In this document: one piece after another, positions 49,987 through 60,492 of the stretch
Numbering within the stretch: position 1 is the first letter of the stretch
How the letters are laid out: every line of letters starts with the position of its first letter
Source of the DNA: Alterisphingorhabdus sp038748365
GTDB lineage: Bacteria; Pseudomonadota; Alphaproteobacteria; Sphingomonadales; Sphingomonadaceae
Reading direction: 5' to 3'
Length of the DNA stretch: 64,000 bases
Assembly: GCA_038748365.1 (NCBI GenBank)
Contig: JBCDIZ010000008.1
Span: forward strand, 1 to 64,000
The notes under the pieces: model-generated
What the model saw: only the letters and a program-made list of their open reading frames with translations
Told to the model about the DNA's origin: nothing
Databases searched by the model: none
Made by a program: the position numbers and the translations under genes

Positions 49987-51621
49987 ATGTACCAGTATGA
50001 CCAATATGATCAGGCCATGGTCGATGCCCGCGTCGCCGAGTTTCGCGACCAGTGCGCGCGCCGTCTTTCCGGTGAAATGACCGAAGACCAGTTCAAGCCG
50101 CTGAGGCTGATGAACGGTCTTTATCTCCAGCTTCACGCCTATATGCTGCGCGTTGCCATCCCCTATGGCACGCTCAATTCCACCCAGATGAAGATGCTGG
50201 CGCATATCGCGCGCAAATATGACCGTGGCTACGGCCATTTCACCACCCGCCAGAACATCCAATATAACTGGATAAAGCTGGAGGATGCCGCCGATATTCT
50301 CGAAGAGCTGGCGACGGTTGAGATGCACGCCATCCAGACCAGCGGCAATTGCATCCGCAACATTTCTGCCGACCAGTTTGCCGGTGCAGCAGCCGACGAG
50401 ATCGCCGATCCGCGACCTTGGGCCGAACTGCTGCGCCAATGGTCGAGCTTCCACCCGGAATTTAGCTATCTCCCGCGCAAGTTCAAGATCGCGGTTATTT
50501 CCGCCGATCAGGACCGCGCGGTGATGCGGCTGCACGATATTGGTATCCAGCTTGTGCATAATGATGTCGGCGAACTGGGCGCGAAATTCTTTGTCGGCGG
50601 CGGCATGGGCCGGACCCCGATGATCAGCCATGAAATCCGCGATTTCGTGCCTGCCGATGAGCTGATCCACTATGCCGAGGCGTGTCTGCGCGTTTACAAT
50701 CGCTATGGCCGCCGCGACAATAAGTACAAAGCGCGGATCAAAATCCTGGTGCATGCGCTTGGTGCGGACGAATATCGTCGTCAGGTTGATGAAGAATTCG
50801 CGCACATGAAGACCTTGGGTCTGAATCCACCTGTGGCCGAGCTGGAGCGGATCAGCGCGTTCTTCACCGATCCGCCTTTCGACCAGAATGCCAGTGATGA
50901 GCTCGACCTGTCAGACCCCGATTTCCGCGTCTGGGTCGACCAGAACACTCATGCGCATAAACAGCCAGGCTATGCCATTGCTACGATCAGCCTGAAGCCG
51001 ACCGGCGGCATTCCCGGCGATGCCAGCGCCGAGCAGATCGAGCTGATGGCTGATCTGGCGCGTGACTATAGTTTTGATGAGCTGCGCGTCACCCATGTGC
51101 AGAACATCGTGCTGCCGCATGTGCGCAAGGCCGATCTTTATGCCATCTGGCAGAAGCTGGATGCGGCGGGTCTGGCTCCGGCCAATCTTGACCTGATCAG
51201 CGATATGATCGCCTGCCCCGGTCTCGACTATTGCAGCCTCGCCAATGCCCGCTCGATCCCGCTGGCGCAGAAGATTTCCGAGCGCTTCGCCGATCTCGAC
51301 CGTCAGCGCGATATTGGCGAGCTTAAGCTCAAAATCTCCGGTTGCATCAATGCCTGCGGCCATCACCATGCCGGCCATATCGGTATCTTGGGCGTCGATA
51401 AGAAAGGCGTTGAGAACTACCAGCTCTCGCTCGGTGGATCGGGCGCGGAGGATGTCAGCCTCGCCAAGATCACCGGCCCCGGCTTCACCGAAGATGGCGT
51501 AGTCGACGCGATTGAGACGGTGACCGACCTCTATCTTGAGCGCCGCGAAGAGGGCGAGCGCTTTGTCGACACCTATCGCCGCATCGGCATGGAGCCGTTC
51601 AAGGAGGCGCTTTATGGTTGA
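49987..51621 (+). CDS. cysI: Assimilatory sulfite reductase, hemoprotein (nitrite/sulfite reductase family)
   Basis: Siroheme- and [4Fe-4S]-containing enzyme reducing sulfite to sulfide. The 544-residue product has the two ferredoxin-like halves, the first Cys pair in CPGLDYCSLAN and the second in SGCINACGHHHAGHIG, both needed to bind the coupled cluster. The family also includes nitrite reductases, but cysH and DUF934 next door make sulfite the likely substrate. Stop lies at 51619-51621, 15 bases before a family C repeat. Confidence 0.93.
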   Translation: MYQYDQYDQAMVDARVAEFRDQCARRLSGEMTEDQFKPLRLMNGLYLQLHAYMLRVAIPYGTLNSTQMKMLAHIARKYDRGYGHFTTRQNIQYNWIKLEDAADILEELATVEMHAIQTSGNCIRNISADQFAGAAADEIADPRPWAELLRQWSSFHPEFSYLPRKFKIAVISADQDRAVMRLHDIGIQLVHNDVGELGAKFFVGGGMGRTPMISHEIRDFVPADELIHYAEACLRVYNRYGRRDNKYKARIKILVHALGADEYRRQVDEEFAHMKTLGLNPPVAELERISAFFTDPPFDQNASDELDLSDPDFRVWVDQNTHAHKQPGYAIATISLKPTGGIPGDASAEQIELMADLARDYSFDELRVTHVQNIVLPHVRKADLYAIWQKLDAAGLAPANLDLISDMIACPGLDYCSLANARSIPLAQKISERFADLDRQRDIGELKLKISGCINACGHHHAGHIGILGVDKKGVENYQLSLGGSGAEDVSLAKITGPGFTEDGVVDAIETVTDLYLERREEGERFVDTYRRIGMEPFKEALYG

Positions 51622-51633
51622 GCAATATTACCA

Positions 51634-51767
51634 ACCCCTCTCCTTCAGGGGAGGGGCAGCGAGACTTAGCGCCGAGGGGCGCTTAGTCGCAGCGGGGTGG
51701 GGAATCTCCACTTGCGCCGTGCTTGCCGAACGCCCCCACCCCAACCCCTCCCCTGAAGTGGAGGGGC
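51634..51767. repeat. Intergenic dyad repeat, family C (variant)
   Basis: Arms ACCCCTCTCCTTCAGGGGAGG and CCCCTCCCCTGAAGTGGAGGGG around GCGGGGTGGGGAATCTCCAC. It lies between cysI and DUF934. Elsewhere these genes usually follow each other closely, so the repeat probably entered an intergenic or overlapping junction. Confidence 0.78.
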
Positions 51768-51821
51768 TAAATCTCGCTCTCCATCCTCAGTTCACCCTCA
51801 GCCCGAACGGAGTTGGGAATC

Positions 51822-52280
51822 ATGTCTGAATCCAACGATCTCGGCACCTCGCCGGACGAAGTCCAATTCCGTTTCCGCGATGATGAAGCAGTCGACCATG
51901 GCACGGTCACGGTGGATGCCTGTTGCGACCAGACCAATGCCACCGCTGTGCGGATCGAACCGGGGGATGATGCCCGCATACTCCTGCCCTTTCTCGACCG
52001 GCTGGCACTGATCGAGGTCAACTTCCCCAGCTTTGCCGATGGTCGCGGCTATTCCGCCGCAAGGATTTTGCGCGAGCATGGTTATACAGGCGAATTGCGC
52101 GCCATAGGCGATGTGCTGATCGATCAACTCAGCCATATGCGCCGCTGCGGCTTTGACAGCTTTGCGCCCGATAAACCGTTAGATGAGGCCGCAGCCAAGC
52201 GCGCCTTCGCCACCTGGGATGATGTCTATCAGAAAACGGTCGATGGCCGTTCACCCATTTGGGGGCTGCGTCATGGCTGA
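51822..52280 (+). CDS. DUF934 family protein
   Basis: Soluble 152-residue protein with the DUF934 signature DRLALIEVNFPSFADGRGYSAARILRE (residues about 65-92) and GDVLIDQLSHMRRCGFDSF. It is constantly found with cysH and cysI in alphaproteobacteria, so a role in sulfite reduction or its electron supply is likely. An ATG at 51813 (MGIM) is in frame; ATG 51822 (MSESNDLG) is taken. The 3' end overlaps the cysH start. Confidence 0.9.
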   Translation: MSESNDLGTSPDEVQFRFRDDEAVDHGTVTVDACCDQTNATAVRIEPGDDARILLPFLDRLALIEVNFPSFADGRGYSAARILREHGYTGELRAIGDVLIDQLSHMRRCGFDSFAPDKPLDEAAAKRAFATWDDVYQKTVDGRSPIWGLRHG

Positions 52281-53073
52281 ACAGAGAACCACTCGACACA
52301 TGCCTGATCGGCTCGATATCGGCCCGCGGTTCAGCGAGAGCGATGCGATCCGCCTCAACCGCCTGTTCCGTGGCACCGATACGCAGGAGATGCTGGCCTC
52401 GGTGATCCGTGATAATCTGGTTGGTGAGCTGGCAGTGGTATCGTCTTTCGGAGCCGAGAGTGCGGTGCTGCTGCATATGATTGCCGAGGTTGACCCGGCG
52501 ACCCCGGTGCTGTTTCTCGACACGCAAAAGCATTTCCCGGAAACACTCGCCTATCGCGACGAACTGGTAGCGCATCTGGAGCTGACGAACCTCATCATCC
52601 TCACCCCCGATGCCGAGGAATTGGCCGCGAAAGATGAGACCGAGTTGCGCTGGTCCTATGATCCCGATGGCTGCTGCGAAATCCGCAAGGTCAAGCCACT
52701 GGCCAAGGCGCTGGCAAATTATGACGCCTCAATCACCGGCCGTAAAGGCTTCCAGTCGAGCACCCGCGCCGGACTGCCGCGCTTCGAGATTGATACATCC
52801 GATTCCCAAGGCCGCCTCAAAATCAACCCACTGGCCACTATGTCCGCCGAGGATATCGAAGCCTATTTCGAGGAATACGCCCTGCCGCGCCACCCGCTGG
52901 TGGAGCAAGGCTATCCCTCTATCGGCTGCGCCCCTTGCACCAGCAAAGTCGCGCCGGGCGAAGACCCGCGGTCAGGCCGCTGGAAAGGCTGGGACAAGAC
53001 CGAATGTGGTATACATGCGCCGGTTAGTGGCGCTGATGATGCCGATGACGGCGCGAATGATCCGGTGTTCTAA
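52273..53073 (+). CDS. cysH: Adenylyl/phosphoadenylyl-sulfate reductase
   Basis: Reduces APS or PAPS to sulfite with thioredoxin. The 266-residue product has the PP-loop-like SSFGAESAVLLHM, the DGCCEIRKVKP and IGCAPCTSK cysteine pairs that bind a [4Fe-4S] cluster, and the catalytic ECGIH. The CC plus CxxC set suggests the cluster-bearing form that accepts APS. Frame opens at 52183, but ATG 52273 overlaps the DUF934 stop and is preferred. Confidence 0.93.
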   Translation: MAEQRTTRHMPDRLDIGPRFSESDAIRLNRLFRGTDTQEMLASVIRDNLVGELAVVSSFGAESAVLLHMIAEVDPATPVLFLDTQKHFPETLAYRDELVAHLELTNLIILTPDAEELAAKDETELRWSYDPDGCCEIRKVKPLAKALANYDASITGRKGFQSSTRAGLPRFEIDTSDSQGRLKINPLATMSAEDIEAYFEEYALPRHPLVEQGYPSIGCAPCTSKVAPGEDPRSGRWKGWDKTECGIHAPVSGADDADDGANDPVF

Positions 53074-53167
53074 TCTTCCCTGCTTTTTGAGAGGGTGCTG
53101 ATTATTGATCGCCCCCCTTAAACCCAGTAGTCTTTACTGGGTTGAAAACTATAGTTAACGTCGAGTA

Positions 53168-53766
53168 ATGCTCTCAGTCTCTCTGGCTATTCTTCTTGCG
53201 GTAAGTTCTGCGGTACAGGTCGACGAACCAACGGAGCCAGATTGTAGCTATGATCTAGAAGCTATGCTGGAACTGGATCTTGATGATTTTGATCAGGACT
53301 TTAATGGCGGTTGGCGTACACTAGCCTACCAAGGCTGTGGACTTGAGGCTGCCGAATTAATTCGGGAATGGCGGTTTCGTAAGCGGGAGCACAGATCAAT
53401 ACTGTATTGGCACGAAGGTCAACTTAGAGCATCCGAGGGTCAAACCAAACAGGCAATCGCATTATTCGAGTTGACCTATAAGTCCCCGGATTTGCATGCC
53501 GATTTCGGTTGGAATCATTACGTTGATGGCACAATTGCCTTTCTCCGAAACGACAAAGAACGGTTAAACGCAGCCATTGAGCGTTTGCAAAAATTACCGG
53601 AACCTGAGGATAACAGCTTCACGAAACCAGATGGGACCGTGGTAAAACTTAGCTGGCCACCTAATCTCAATGTGCTTCGCGGCTTTCAAAAATGTTGGGG
53701 TAAAAGCTACAAAGAAGCCTATGGCTCTGAATGTAGCTCGCCGGCCACAATTCCGGCATTGGATAA

Positions 53767-53773
<7 letters not shown>
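53168..53773 (+). CDS. Secreted protein of unknown function, low GC
   Basis: A 201-residue product with a signal peptide (about 1-16, cleavage near SSAVQ) and no recognised domain. The central part (about 70-130) with repeated helical spacing resembles a TPR-like fold, and there are four Cys in the mature part. The gene is more AT-rich than its neighbours and uses codons such as TTA and ATA freely, so it may be transferred. Its last bases overlap the dnaB stop, tail to tail. Confidence 0.75.
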
Positions 53774-55290
<1,517 letters not shown>

Positions 55291-55408
55291 CAATCGGCTA
55301 TGCGGTGCGTGGGATTCCTGATCAAGAGGGCTTGCGACAAAACTGCTGTGTACAAGCGTTGATAAGTTTCCTCTTGCCCCTGTGTCAGTCCCGGCTATCC
55401 ATGAGTCG

Positions 55409-55891
55409 ATGAGTAACCATCGTATCTGCCATATTGCGCTCGACGAGCAGACGATATTGTGGCGCAATGCCGATATTGAGCAGGAGCGGCGCATTGCGAT
55501 CTTCGATCTGATCGAGGAAAACAGCTTCAAGCCGCTTTCCGGGCGCGGTAGCGATTATGAGGGGCCTTATCGACTCAGCCTCTCGGTTTCGGAAGGGCGG
55601 CTGGTGATGGATATCGCCCGCAAGGACGAGACGCCGCTGGAAACCATCATATTGGCGCTGGGCCGCTTTCGCCGTCCGATCCGCGAATATTTTGCCATTT
55701 GCGACAGCTATTATCAGGCGATCCGCCAGGCAAGCGCGCAGGAGATTGAGACCATCGATATGGCGCGGCGCGGTATCCATAATCAGGCGGCGGAATTGCT
55801 GATGGAGCGATTAGATGGCAAAATCGAGGTCGACTTCCCCACCGCAAGACGCCTCTTTACCCTGATCTGCGTCTTGCATATCAAGGGCTAG
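55409..55891 (+). CDS. UPF0262 family protein
   Basis: A 160-residue soluble protein of unknown function, conserved in alphaproteobacteria. Family sequences include RICHIALDEQTILWRNADIE and DYEGPYRLSLSVSEGRLVMDI. Start is ATG 55409 (MSNHRICH); a GTG at 55382 is also in frame. It diverges from dnaB and precedes a GH25-like gene by 21 bases. Confidence 0.9.
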   Translation: MSNHRICHIALDEQTILWRNADIEQERRIAIFDLIEENSFKPLSGRGSDYEGPYRLSLSVSEGRLVMDIARKDETPLETIILALGRFRRPIREYFAICDSYYQAIRQASAQEIETIDMARRGIHNQAAELLMERLDGKIEVDFPTARRLFTLICVLHIKG

Positions 55892-55912
55892 GGGCAACAC
55901 GGAAAACCAATC

Positions 55913-56647
55913 ATGACACAGGGGCGTAAGTCGGGTCTCAACCGGCTGTTGAGCGTGATTTTAGTGCTGGCTGTGCTGGCCGGTATCGTCTGGGCGGCGT
56001 TCAGCATGGCTAGGGGCTGGACGCCTTCGCGTGATCAATATCCGCTACAAGGCGTCACCGTAAATGCTGTCAGCGGTGCGATAAGTTGGCGTGCTCTGGC
56101 GGCACAGGGGGTCAATTTCGGCTATATCGAAGCAACACGCGGCTCGGATATTCGTGACGAACGCTTTATCGAGAATTATCGTGAGGCAAGCGCCGCAGAG
56201 ATCGGCTTCGCACCGCTGCACCATTACAGCCTGTGTCGGCTTGCCAGCGATCAGGCTGAGAATTTCGTTACTACTGTGCCGCGCGATGAGAAGGCAATGC
56301 CTGCTGCTATCGTGCTGGAGTTCGATGAGGAATGTACCTCGCGCCCAACACAATCGCTGGTTGTCAGCGAGTTGATCACCTTTCTCAATCAGGTGGAGAG
56401 CCATATGGGCAAGCGCGCTATTTTGCGTGTTTCACCTCAATTTGAGAAAGAATATAGTGTCAGCAGCGCCATTGCCCGTGACGTGTGGCTCACTGGCAAT
56501 TATTTTCCACCCGATTATGCCAGCAAGGCTTGGGTGATGTGGACAGCCAATGACCGTTATAGCATTGATGGAGCCGAGCAACCGATTGCGTGGAATGTGA
56601 TACGGTCAGAAAAACCTTCATCAGAGGAGACCAGCAGTGCCGAATGA
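55913..56647 (+). CDS. GH25-fold membrane-anchored protein with eroded active site
   Basis: A 244-residue protein with an N-terminal helix (about 10-33) and a domain of the GH25 lysozyme fold. The landmarks are QGVTVNAVSGAISWRALAAQ, VNFGYIEATRG and PAAIVLEFDEE, matching GH25 sequence GxDVSxxQGxIDW and the later DxE pair. The first catalytic Asp is replaced by Thr49 and the DxE Asp by Val134, while Glu136 remains. It may bind but not cut peptidoglycan. The 3' end overlaps cdd. Confidence 0.85.
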   Translation: MTQGRKSGLNRLLSVILVLAVLAGIVWAAFSMARGWTPSRDQYPLQGVTVNAVSGAISWRALAAQGVNFGYIEATRGSDIRDERFIENYREASAAEIGFAPLHHYSLCRLASDQAENFVTTVPRDEKAMPAAIVLEFDEECTSRPTQSLVVSELITFLNQVESHMGKRAILRVSPQFEKEYSVSSAIARDVWLTGNYFPPDYASKAWVMWTANDRYSIDGAEQPIAWNVIRSEKPSSEETSSAE

Positions 56648-57101
56648 CATGGCTATCGATCCAGAAGCTCTGATTGCCGAGGCCCATAATGCGGCGAAGC
56701 GGGCTTATGCGCCCTATTCGGGTTTTCATGTCGGCGCGGCTTTACTGTTTGATGATGGCAGCGTCGAGGGCACGATTATCCGCGGCGCCAATTTTGAAAA
56801 CGCCAGCTATGGCCTGTCTATCTGCGCCGAGACGGCGGCCTTACTTGATGCCAATAATCACGGTCTGCGCACCGGACTGATCGCGGTTGCTATAGTCGGC
56901 GGTGCCCCAGGTGAAGATGGAACCGTAATTGGCAATCAAGTGCCAGTGACGCCCTGCGGCCGCTGTCGCCAGACGCTGAATGAGGTGGCACAACTGGGCG
57001 GCACCGATCCGATTGTCTATTGCGCCCATGCGACAGGTTATACACAGTATCGCCTGTCGCACCTCTTGCCAGAGGCTTTCGGCCCCGCCAATCTGGGTTG
57101 A
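56637..57101 (+). CDS. cdd: Cytidine deaminase
   Basis: Homotetrameric zinc enzyme of pyrimidine salvage. The 154-residue product has APYSGFHVGAALLFDDGS, CAETAALLDA (zinc Cys and catalytic Glu) and PCGRCRQTLNE (the other two zinc Cys). The three-Cys site marks the tetrameric class. GTG at 56637 gives a longer N-terminus; ATG at 56649 is also possible. Overlaps the GH25-like gene. Confidence 0.93.
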   Translation: MPNDMAIDPEALIAEAHNAAKRAYAPYSGFHVGAALLFDDGSVEGTIIRGANFENASYGLSICAETAALLDANNHGLRTGLIAVAIVGGAPGEDGTVIGNQVPVTPCGRCRQTLNEVAQLGGTDPIVYCAHATGYTQYRLSHLLPEAFGPANLG

Positions 57102-57150
57102 TATCCAGCGCAACTCCGCGCTCCTAAATCCTTTCCGGAGCAATACCCTC

Positions 57151-57705
57151 ATGGCCATACTTTCCGACAAATGGATTCGTACTCAGGCGCAGGAGAAAGG
57201 GATGATCGAACCCTTTGTCGAAGCACAGCGGCGCGATGGTTGTATCAGCTATGGCCTGTCTTCTTATGGCTATGATGCGCGGGTAGCGCCGGAGTTCAAG
57301 ATTTTCACCAATGTCGATAGCTCGGTGGTCGATCCCAAAGAGTTTGACCCAAAAAGCTTTGTCGACCGCGAAACCGATGTTTGCATCATCCCGCCGAACA
57401 GCTTCGCCCTCGCCCGCACCGTGGAATATTTCCGCGTGCCCGAGGATGTGCTGGTTATCTGCCTCGGCAAATCGACCTATGCCCGCTGTGGAATCATCGT
57501 CAATGTGACGCCGCTGGAACCCGGCTGGGAGGGCCATGTGACGCTGGAATTCTCCAACACCACGCCGCTGCCCGCCAAGATTTATGCCAATGAAGGCGCG
57601 TGCCAGTTTCTGTTCCTACAGGGCAATGAGCCATGCGAGACCAGCTATGCTGACCGGGCAGGCAAATATATGGGCCAGCGCGGGGTGACTTTGCCGAAGC
57701 TTTAA
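57151..57705 (+). CDS. dcd: dCTP deaminase
   Basis: Deaminates dCTP to dUTP. The 184-residue product starts MAILSDKWIRTQAQEKGMI, has the Dcd core GKSTYARCGIIVNVTPLEPG and GHVTLEFSNTTPLPAKIYANEG (split over residues 128-148). The open frame begins at 56980, but ATG 57151 with GGAG at 57137-57140 is the family start. It forms a pyrimidine pair with cdd. Confidence 0.96.
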   Translation: MAILSDKWIRTQAQEKGMIEPFVEAQRRDGCISYGLSSYGYDARVAPEFKIFTNVDSSVVDPKEFDPKSFVDRETDVCIIPPNSFALARTVEYFRVPEDVLVICLGKSTYARCGIIVNVTPLEPGWEGHVTLEFSNTTPLPAKIYANEGACQFLFLQGNEPCETSYADRAGKYMGQRGVTLPKL

Positions 57706-57781
57706 AGAGCCTAAACGCTCAAACTTTGTTAATCAGCAAGCGTCATAATCCCCATTAACAGAAGCCATTACGGATGGGGTT

Positions 57782-58201
57782 ATGCGTATTATTCGGTTGC
57801 CCTTGTTATTTATTATAGTTGTCATAAGCATCTCGGCGCAGACAGGTCCTCAAGTCACCACACTGCAAGGCCAATGCGAATATGGCAGCCGATATGCTCC
57901 GCTTATGCGTCAGGGCGGTAATGCTTTTGCTATCTGCACCAGCGTCACAATCGTAAGAAGTGGCGCGCAATCCCAAATCATCTTTCAGGACAGTAATCGC
58001 GATATCAGGGTCAGCTATGAAGGGGCTCTATCGGGTAACAAAATGACGGTGCGTCATTTTCGGGTCAGTTCCAACCCGCTCGAAAAAGCCGAAGGCAGTT
58101 GTGAAATTTACTGGAGCAACAGATCAATTTCGACTGTCGCCTGTGTTGCGCGGGCCGGTCCGACCACCCATGCCGCCAATTTTGTCCCGCGCCGCTGGTA
58201 G
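57782..58201 (+). CDS. Secreted protein of unknown function
   Basis: A 139-residue protein with a clear signal peptide (about 1-19, ISISAQTG). The mature part has four Cys in a pattern CEY...CTSV...CEIY...CVAR that could form two disulfides, and the rest is polar with beta character. No domain is recognised. It stands alone between dcd and the reductase-like gene; the spacer upstream carries a TAACAG-rich region, no clear promoter. Confidence 0.75.
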   Translation: MRIIRLPLLFIIVVISISAQTGPQVTTLQGQCEYGSRYAPLMRQGGNAFAICTSVTIVRSGAQSQIIFQDSNRDIRVSYEGALSGNKMTVRHFRVSSNPLEKAEGSCEIYWSNRSISTVACVARAGPTTHAANFVPRRW

Positions 58202-58373
58202 TATGTGACGACTATTTGCGCATGTACTGACAATGGGCGCGTGACAAATACAGCAAAAATCGCCATAGACGCGTCGACCATGCTCCATATGGGAGCGCAG
58301 GCCTTAAATCCGCGGTTCAGCAATCAGACGGCATAGGCCATTTTTCCGAATCTCTTTTTAGGGGAGTATCTGC

Positions 58374-59561
58374 ATGACCGACCGTTCTTCGCGTGAATTT
58401 GATATTATTGTTTACGGCGCAACCGGTTTTACCGGGCGATTGGTCGCGGAATATCTTGCCAAGCAATATGGCAATGACGGCGATGCGCCGAAATGGGCGA
58501 TGGCGGGCCGTTCGGAAGAGAAGCTGGCCGCAGTGCGCGACGAGATTGGCGCGCCTGCCGATACCCCTTTTGTGACTGCCGATGCCAATGATCCGGCTTC
58601 GCTTGCCGATATGGTACAGCGGACCAAGGCTGTCGTCACTACGGTTGGACCCTATCAGCTTTATGGCGATGATCTGGTTGCCGCCTGTGCAGAGCATGGC
58701 ACCGATTATTGCGACCTGTCTGGCGAACCGGCCTGGATGCGCCAGAAGATTGACGAACTGGAAGGCACTGCCAAACAAAGCGGTGCACGCATTGTCTTTT
58801 CAACCGGCTTTGACTCCATCCCCTTTGATCTGGGTGTCTATAAGCTGCAACAGGAATGCAAAGAACGTTTCGGCCAGTCTGCGCCACGTATCAAGGGCCG
58901 TGTCCGCGCTATGCAAGGCACGTTCTCGGGCGGCACTGCGGCTAGCCTTAAGGCCACCATGGCTGCCGCTGCCAAAGACCCGCAGGTCATCGGTTACCTT
59001 ACCGATCCATTCAGTCTCGCAGGCGGCTTTGCCGGACCGGAACAGCCCAAGGGCAATAAGCCGGAATATGACGAGGCGCTGCAAAGCTGGGCCGCGCCGT
59101 TCATCATGGCGCCGATCAACACCAAAAATGTCCATCGCACCAATGCCCTACTCGGCCATCCCTATGGCGAGGATTTCCGTTATGATGAGATGATGCTCAC
59201 TGGCCCCGGCGAACAGGGTGAAGCCATTGCCAAGCACCTTGCAACCACCGATATGATGGGCGGTGATGATGCGCCCAAGCCCGGCGAAGGCCCGAGCAAG
59301 GACGAGCGCGAGAATGGCTTTTACGACATTATGTTCATCGCCGAAATGAATGATGGTGCGACCGCGACCTATGGCGTCAAGGGCGATAAGGATCCGGGCT
59401 ATGGCTCGACCTCCAAGATGATCGCCGAGACCGCCATGTGCCTCGTCCGCGATGTGACCGAGAGCGATGGCGGCATATACACTCCTGCCGCTTTGCTCGG
59501 CGATAAGCTGGTGGCGCGCCTTGAAGCCAATGCGGGCCTCAGCTTCGCCGTAGAAGGATAA
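58374..59561 (+). CDS. Saccharopine dehydrogenase NADP-binding domain protein (trans-acting enoyl reductase type)
   Basis: A 395-residue protein with an N-terminal Rossmann domain: IIVYGATGFTGRLVAEYLA (residues 9-27) and VVTTVGPYQLYGDDLVAACA. The GTDYCDLSGE and FSTGFDSIPFDLGVYKLQ sequences follow. This is the pattern of bacterial trans-acting enoyl reductases and saccharopine dehydrogenase-like oxidoreductases. Substrate not determinable. GGGG at 58361-58364 is a ribosome-binding candidate. Confidence 0.88.
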   Translation: MTDRSSREFDIIVYGATGFTGRLVAEYLAKQYGNDGDAPKWAMAGRSEEKLAAVRDEIGAPADTPFVTADANDPASLADMVQRTKAVVTTVGPYQLYGDDLVAACAEHGTDYCDLSGEPAWMRQKIDELEGTAKQSGARIVFSTGFDSIPFDLGVYKLQQECKERFGQSAPRIKGRVRAMQGTFSGGTAASLKATMAAAAKDPQVIGYLTDPFSLAGGFAGPEQPKGNKPEYDEALQSWAAPFIMAPINTKNVHRTNALLGHPYGEDFRYDEMMLTGPGEQGEAIAKHLATTDMMGGDDAPKPGEGPSKDERENGFYDIMFIAEMNDGATATYGVKGDKDPGYGSTSKMIAETAMCLVRDVTESDGGIYTPAALLGDKLVARLEANAGLSFAVEG

Positions 59562-59633
59562 GCATTCCAAAATTCAGGCCCGCAAAAACGCACACAATCG
59601 TGCCAATTTTGCAGCCTTTATGTTGAAGTGACC

Positions 59634-60401
59634 ATGTTAAAGACCCTGTTCCGCCGCAACCAGAAGAGCCGCACACGATTGTCGGTGCCCGAGGGTGTGC
59701 GCATCTATGCCATTGGTGATATTCATGGCCGCGCTGATCTGCTCGATCAGCTGCTCGACATGATTGATGACGATGGCGACCGGCGCGATGATTGCGAAAC
59801 GCATGTCATATTGATGGGCGATTTGGTTGACCGTGGCCCGGACAGCCGCGCGGTGATTGAGCGCGCAATGACGTTGCAACAGCGCTATGACAAAGCCAGC
59901 TTCCTGATGGGTAATCATGAGGAAGTGATGCTGGGCGCGGCTACAGGCGAGCCGAAGATGGTCCGGTTTTTCAACCGCATTGGCGGGCGCGAGACAATCC
60001 TCAGCTATGGTCTGCCCGAACGGCAATATCGCGATCTCGATCTGGAAGAACTGGCGGCATTGTTGCCGGAGTTATTTCCAGCCGAGCATATTGCCTTTGT
60101 CTCGGAATTTCAGGACCAGATCGTTATCGGCGACTATGTCTTTGTGCATGCCGGTGTACGCCCGGATGTGCCGCTTGATGAACAGTCAGCCAAGGATATG
60201 CGCTGGATCCGCGAGGATTTCATCATGGACAAGACACGGCATGAGAAATTGGTTATCCATGGCCATACCATCTCGGACACCATTGACGAGCAACGTAATC
60301 GCATCGGCATCGATACCGGTGCTTATCTTACAGATCAATTAACAGCGATTGCCCTGCAAGGCTCGGAGCGCTGGTTCCTGCAGACCAGCAGCCCGGAATA
60401 G
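59634..60401 (+). CDS. Metallophosphoesterase (Ser/Thr phosphatase family)
   Basis: Two-metal phosphatase of 255 residues. Metal motifs are GDIHGRADLLDQLLD, LMGDLVDRGPDSRAV and LMGNHEEVMLG, and the second half has VFVHAGVRP and VIHGHTISD. This is the bacterial PP-type phosphoesterase related to PrpA and diadenosine tetraphosphatase. A GTG at 59628 is an alternative start. It is convergent with ctrA, with a hairpin between. Confidence 0.9.
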   Translation: MLKTLFRRNQKSRTRLSVPEGVRIYAIGDIHGRADLLDQLLDMIDDDGDRRDDCETHVILMGDLVDRGPDSRAVIERAMTLQQRYDKASFLMGNHEEVMLGAATGEPKMVRFFNRIGGRETILSYGLPERQYRDLDLEELAALLPELFPAEHIAFVSEFQDQIVIGDYVFVHAGVRPDVPLDEQSAKDMRWIREDFIMDKTRHEKLVIHGHTISDTIDEQRNRIGIDTGAYLTDQLTAIALQGSERWFLQTSSPE

Positions 60402-60407
60402 CGCAAA

Positions 60408-60446
60408 AAAGTTGGGCTGGCGCGTTCCTCAGAACGGCCAGCCCAT
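60408..60446 (-). terminator. Rho-independent terminator of ctrA
   Basis: On the minus strand GGGCTGGCCGTTC, loop TGAG, GAACGCGCCAGCCC, followed by AACTTTTTT. It lies about 50 bases past the ctrA stop. It may also limit read-through from the phosphatase gene, which ends at 60401. Confidence 0.85.
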
Positions 60447-60492
60447 CTCTTGCCCCCGGGTAATTACCCGAAACTTGTCTATATTTTAGAGT

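Noticed and set aside
669..51767. CRISPR array
   Set aside because: The repeats are dispersed single dyads in different gaps with no regular spacers and no cas genes.
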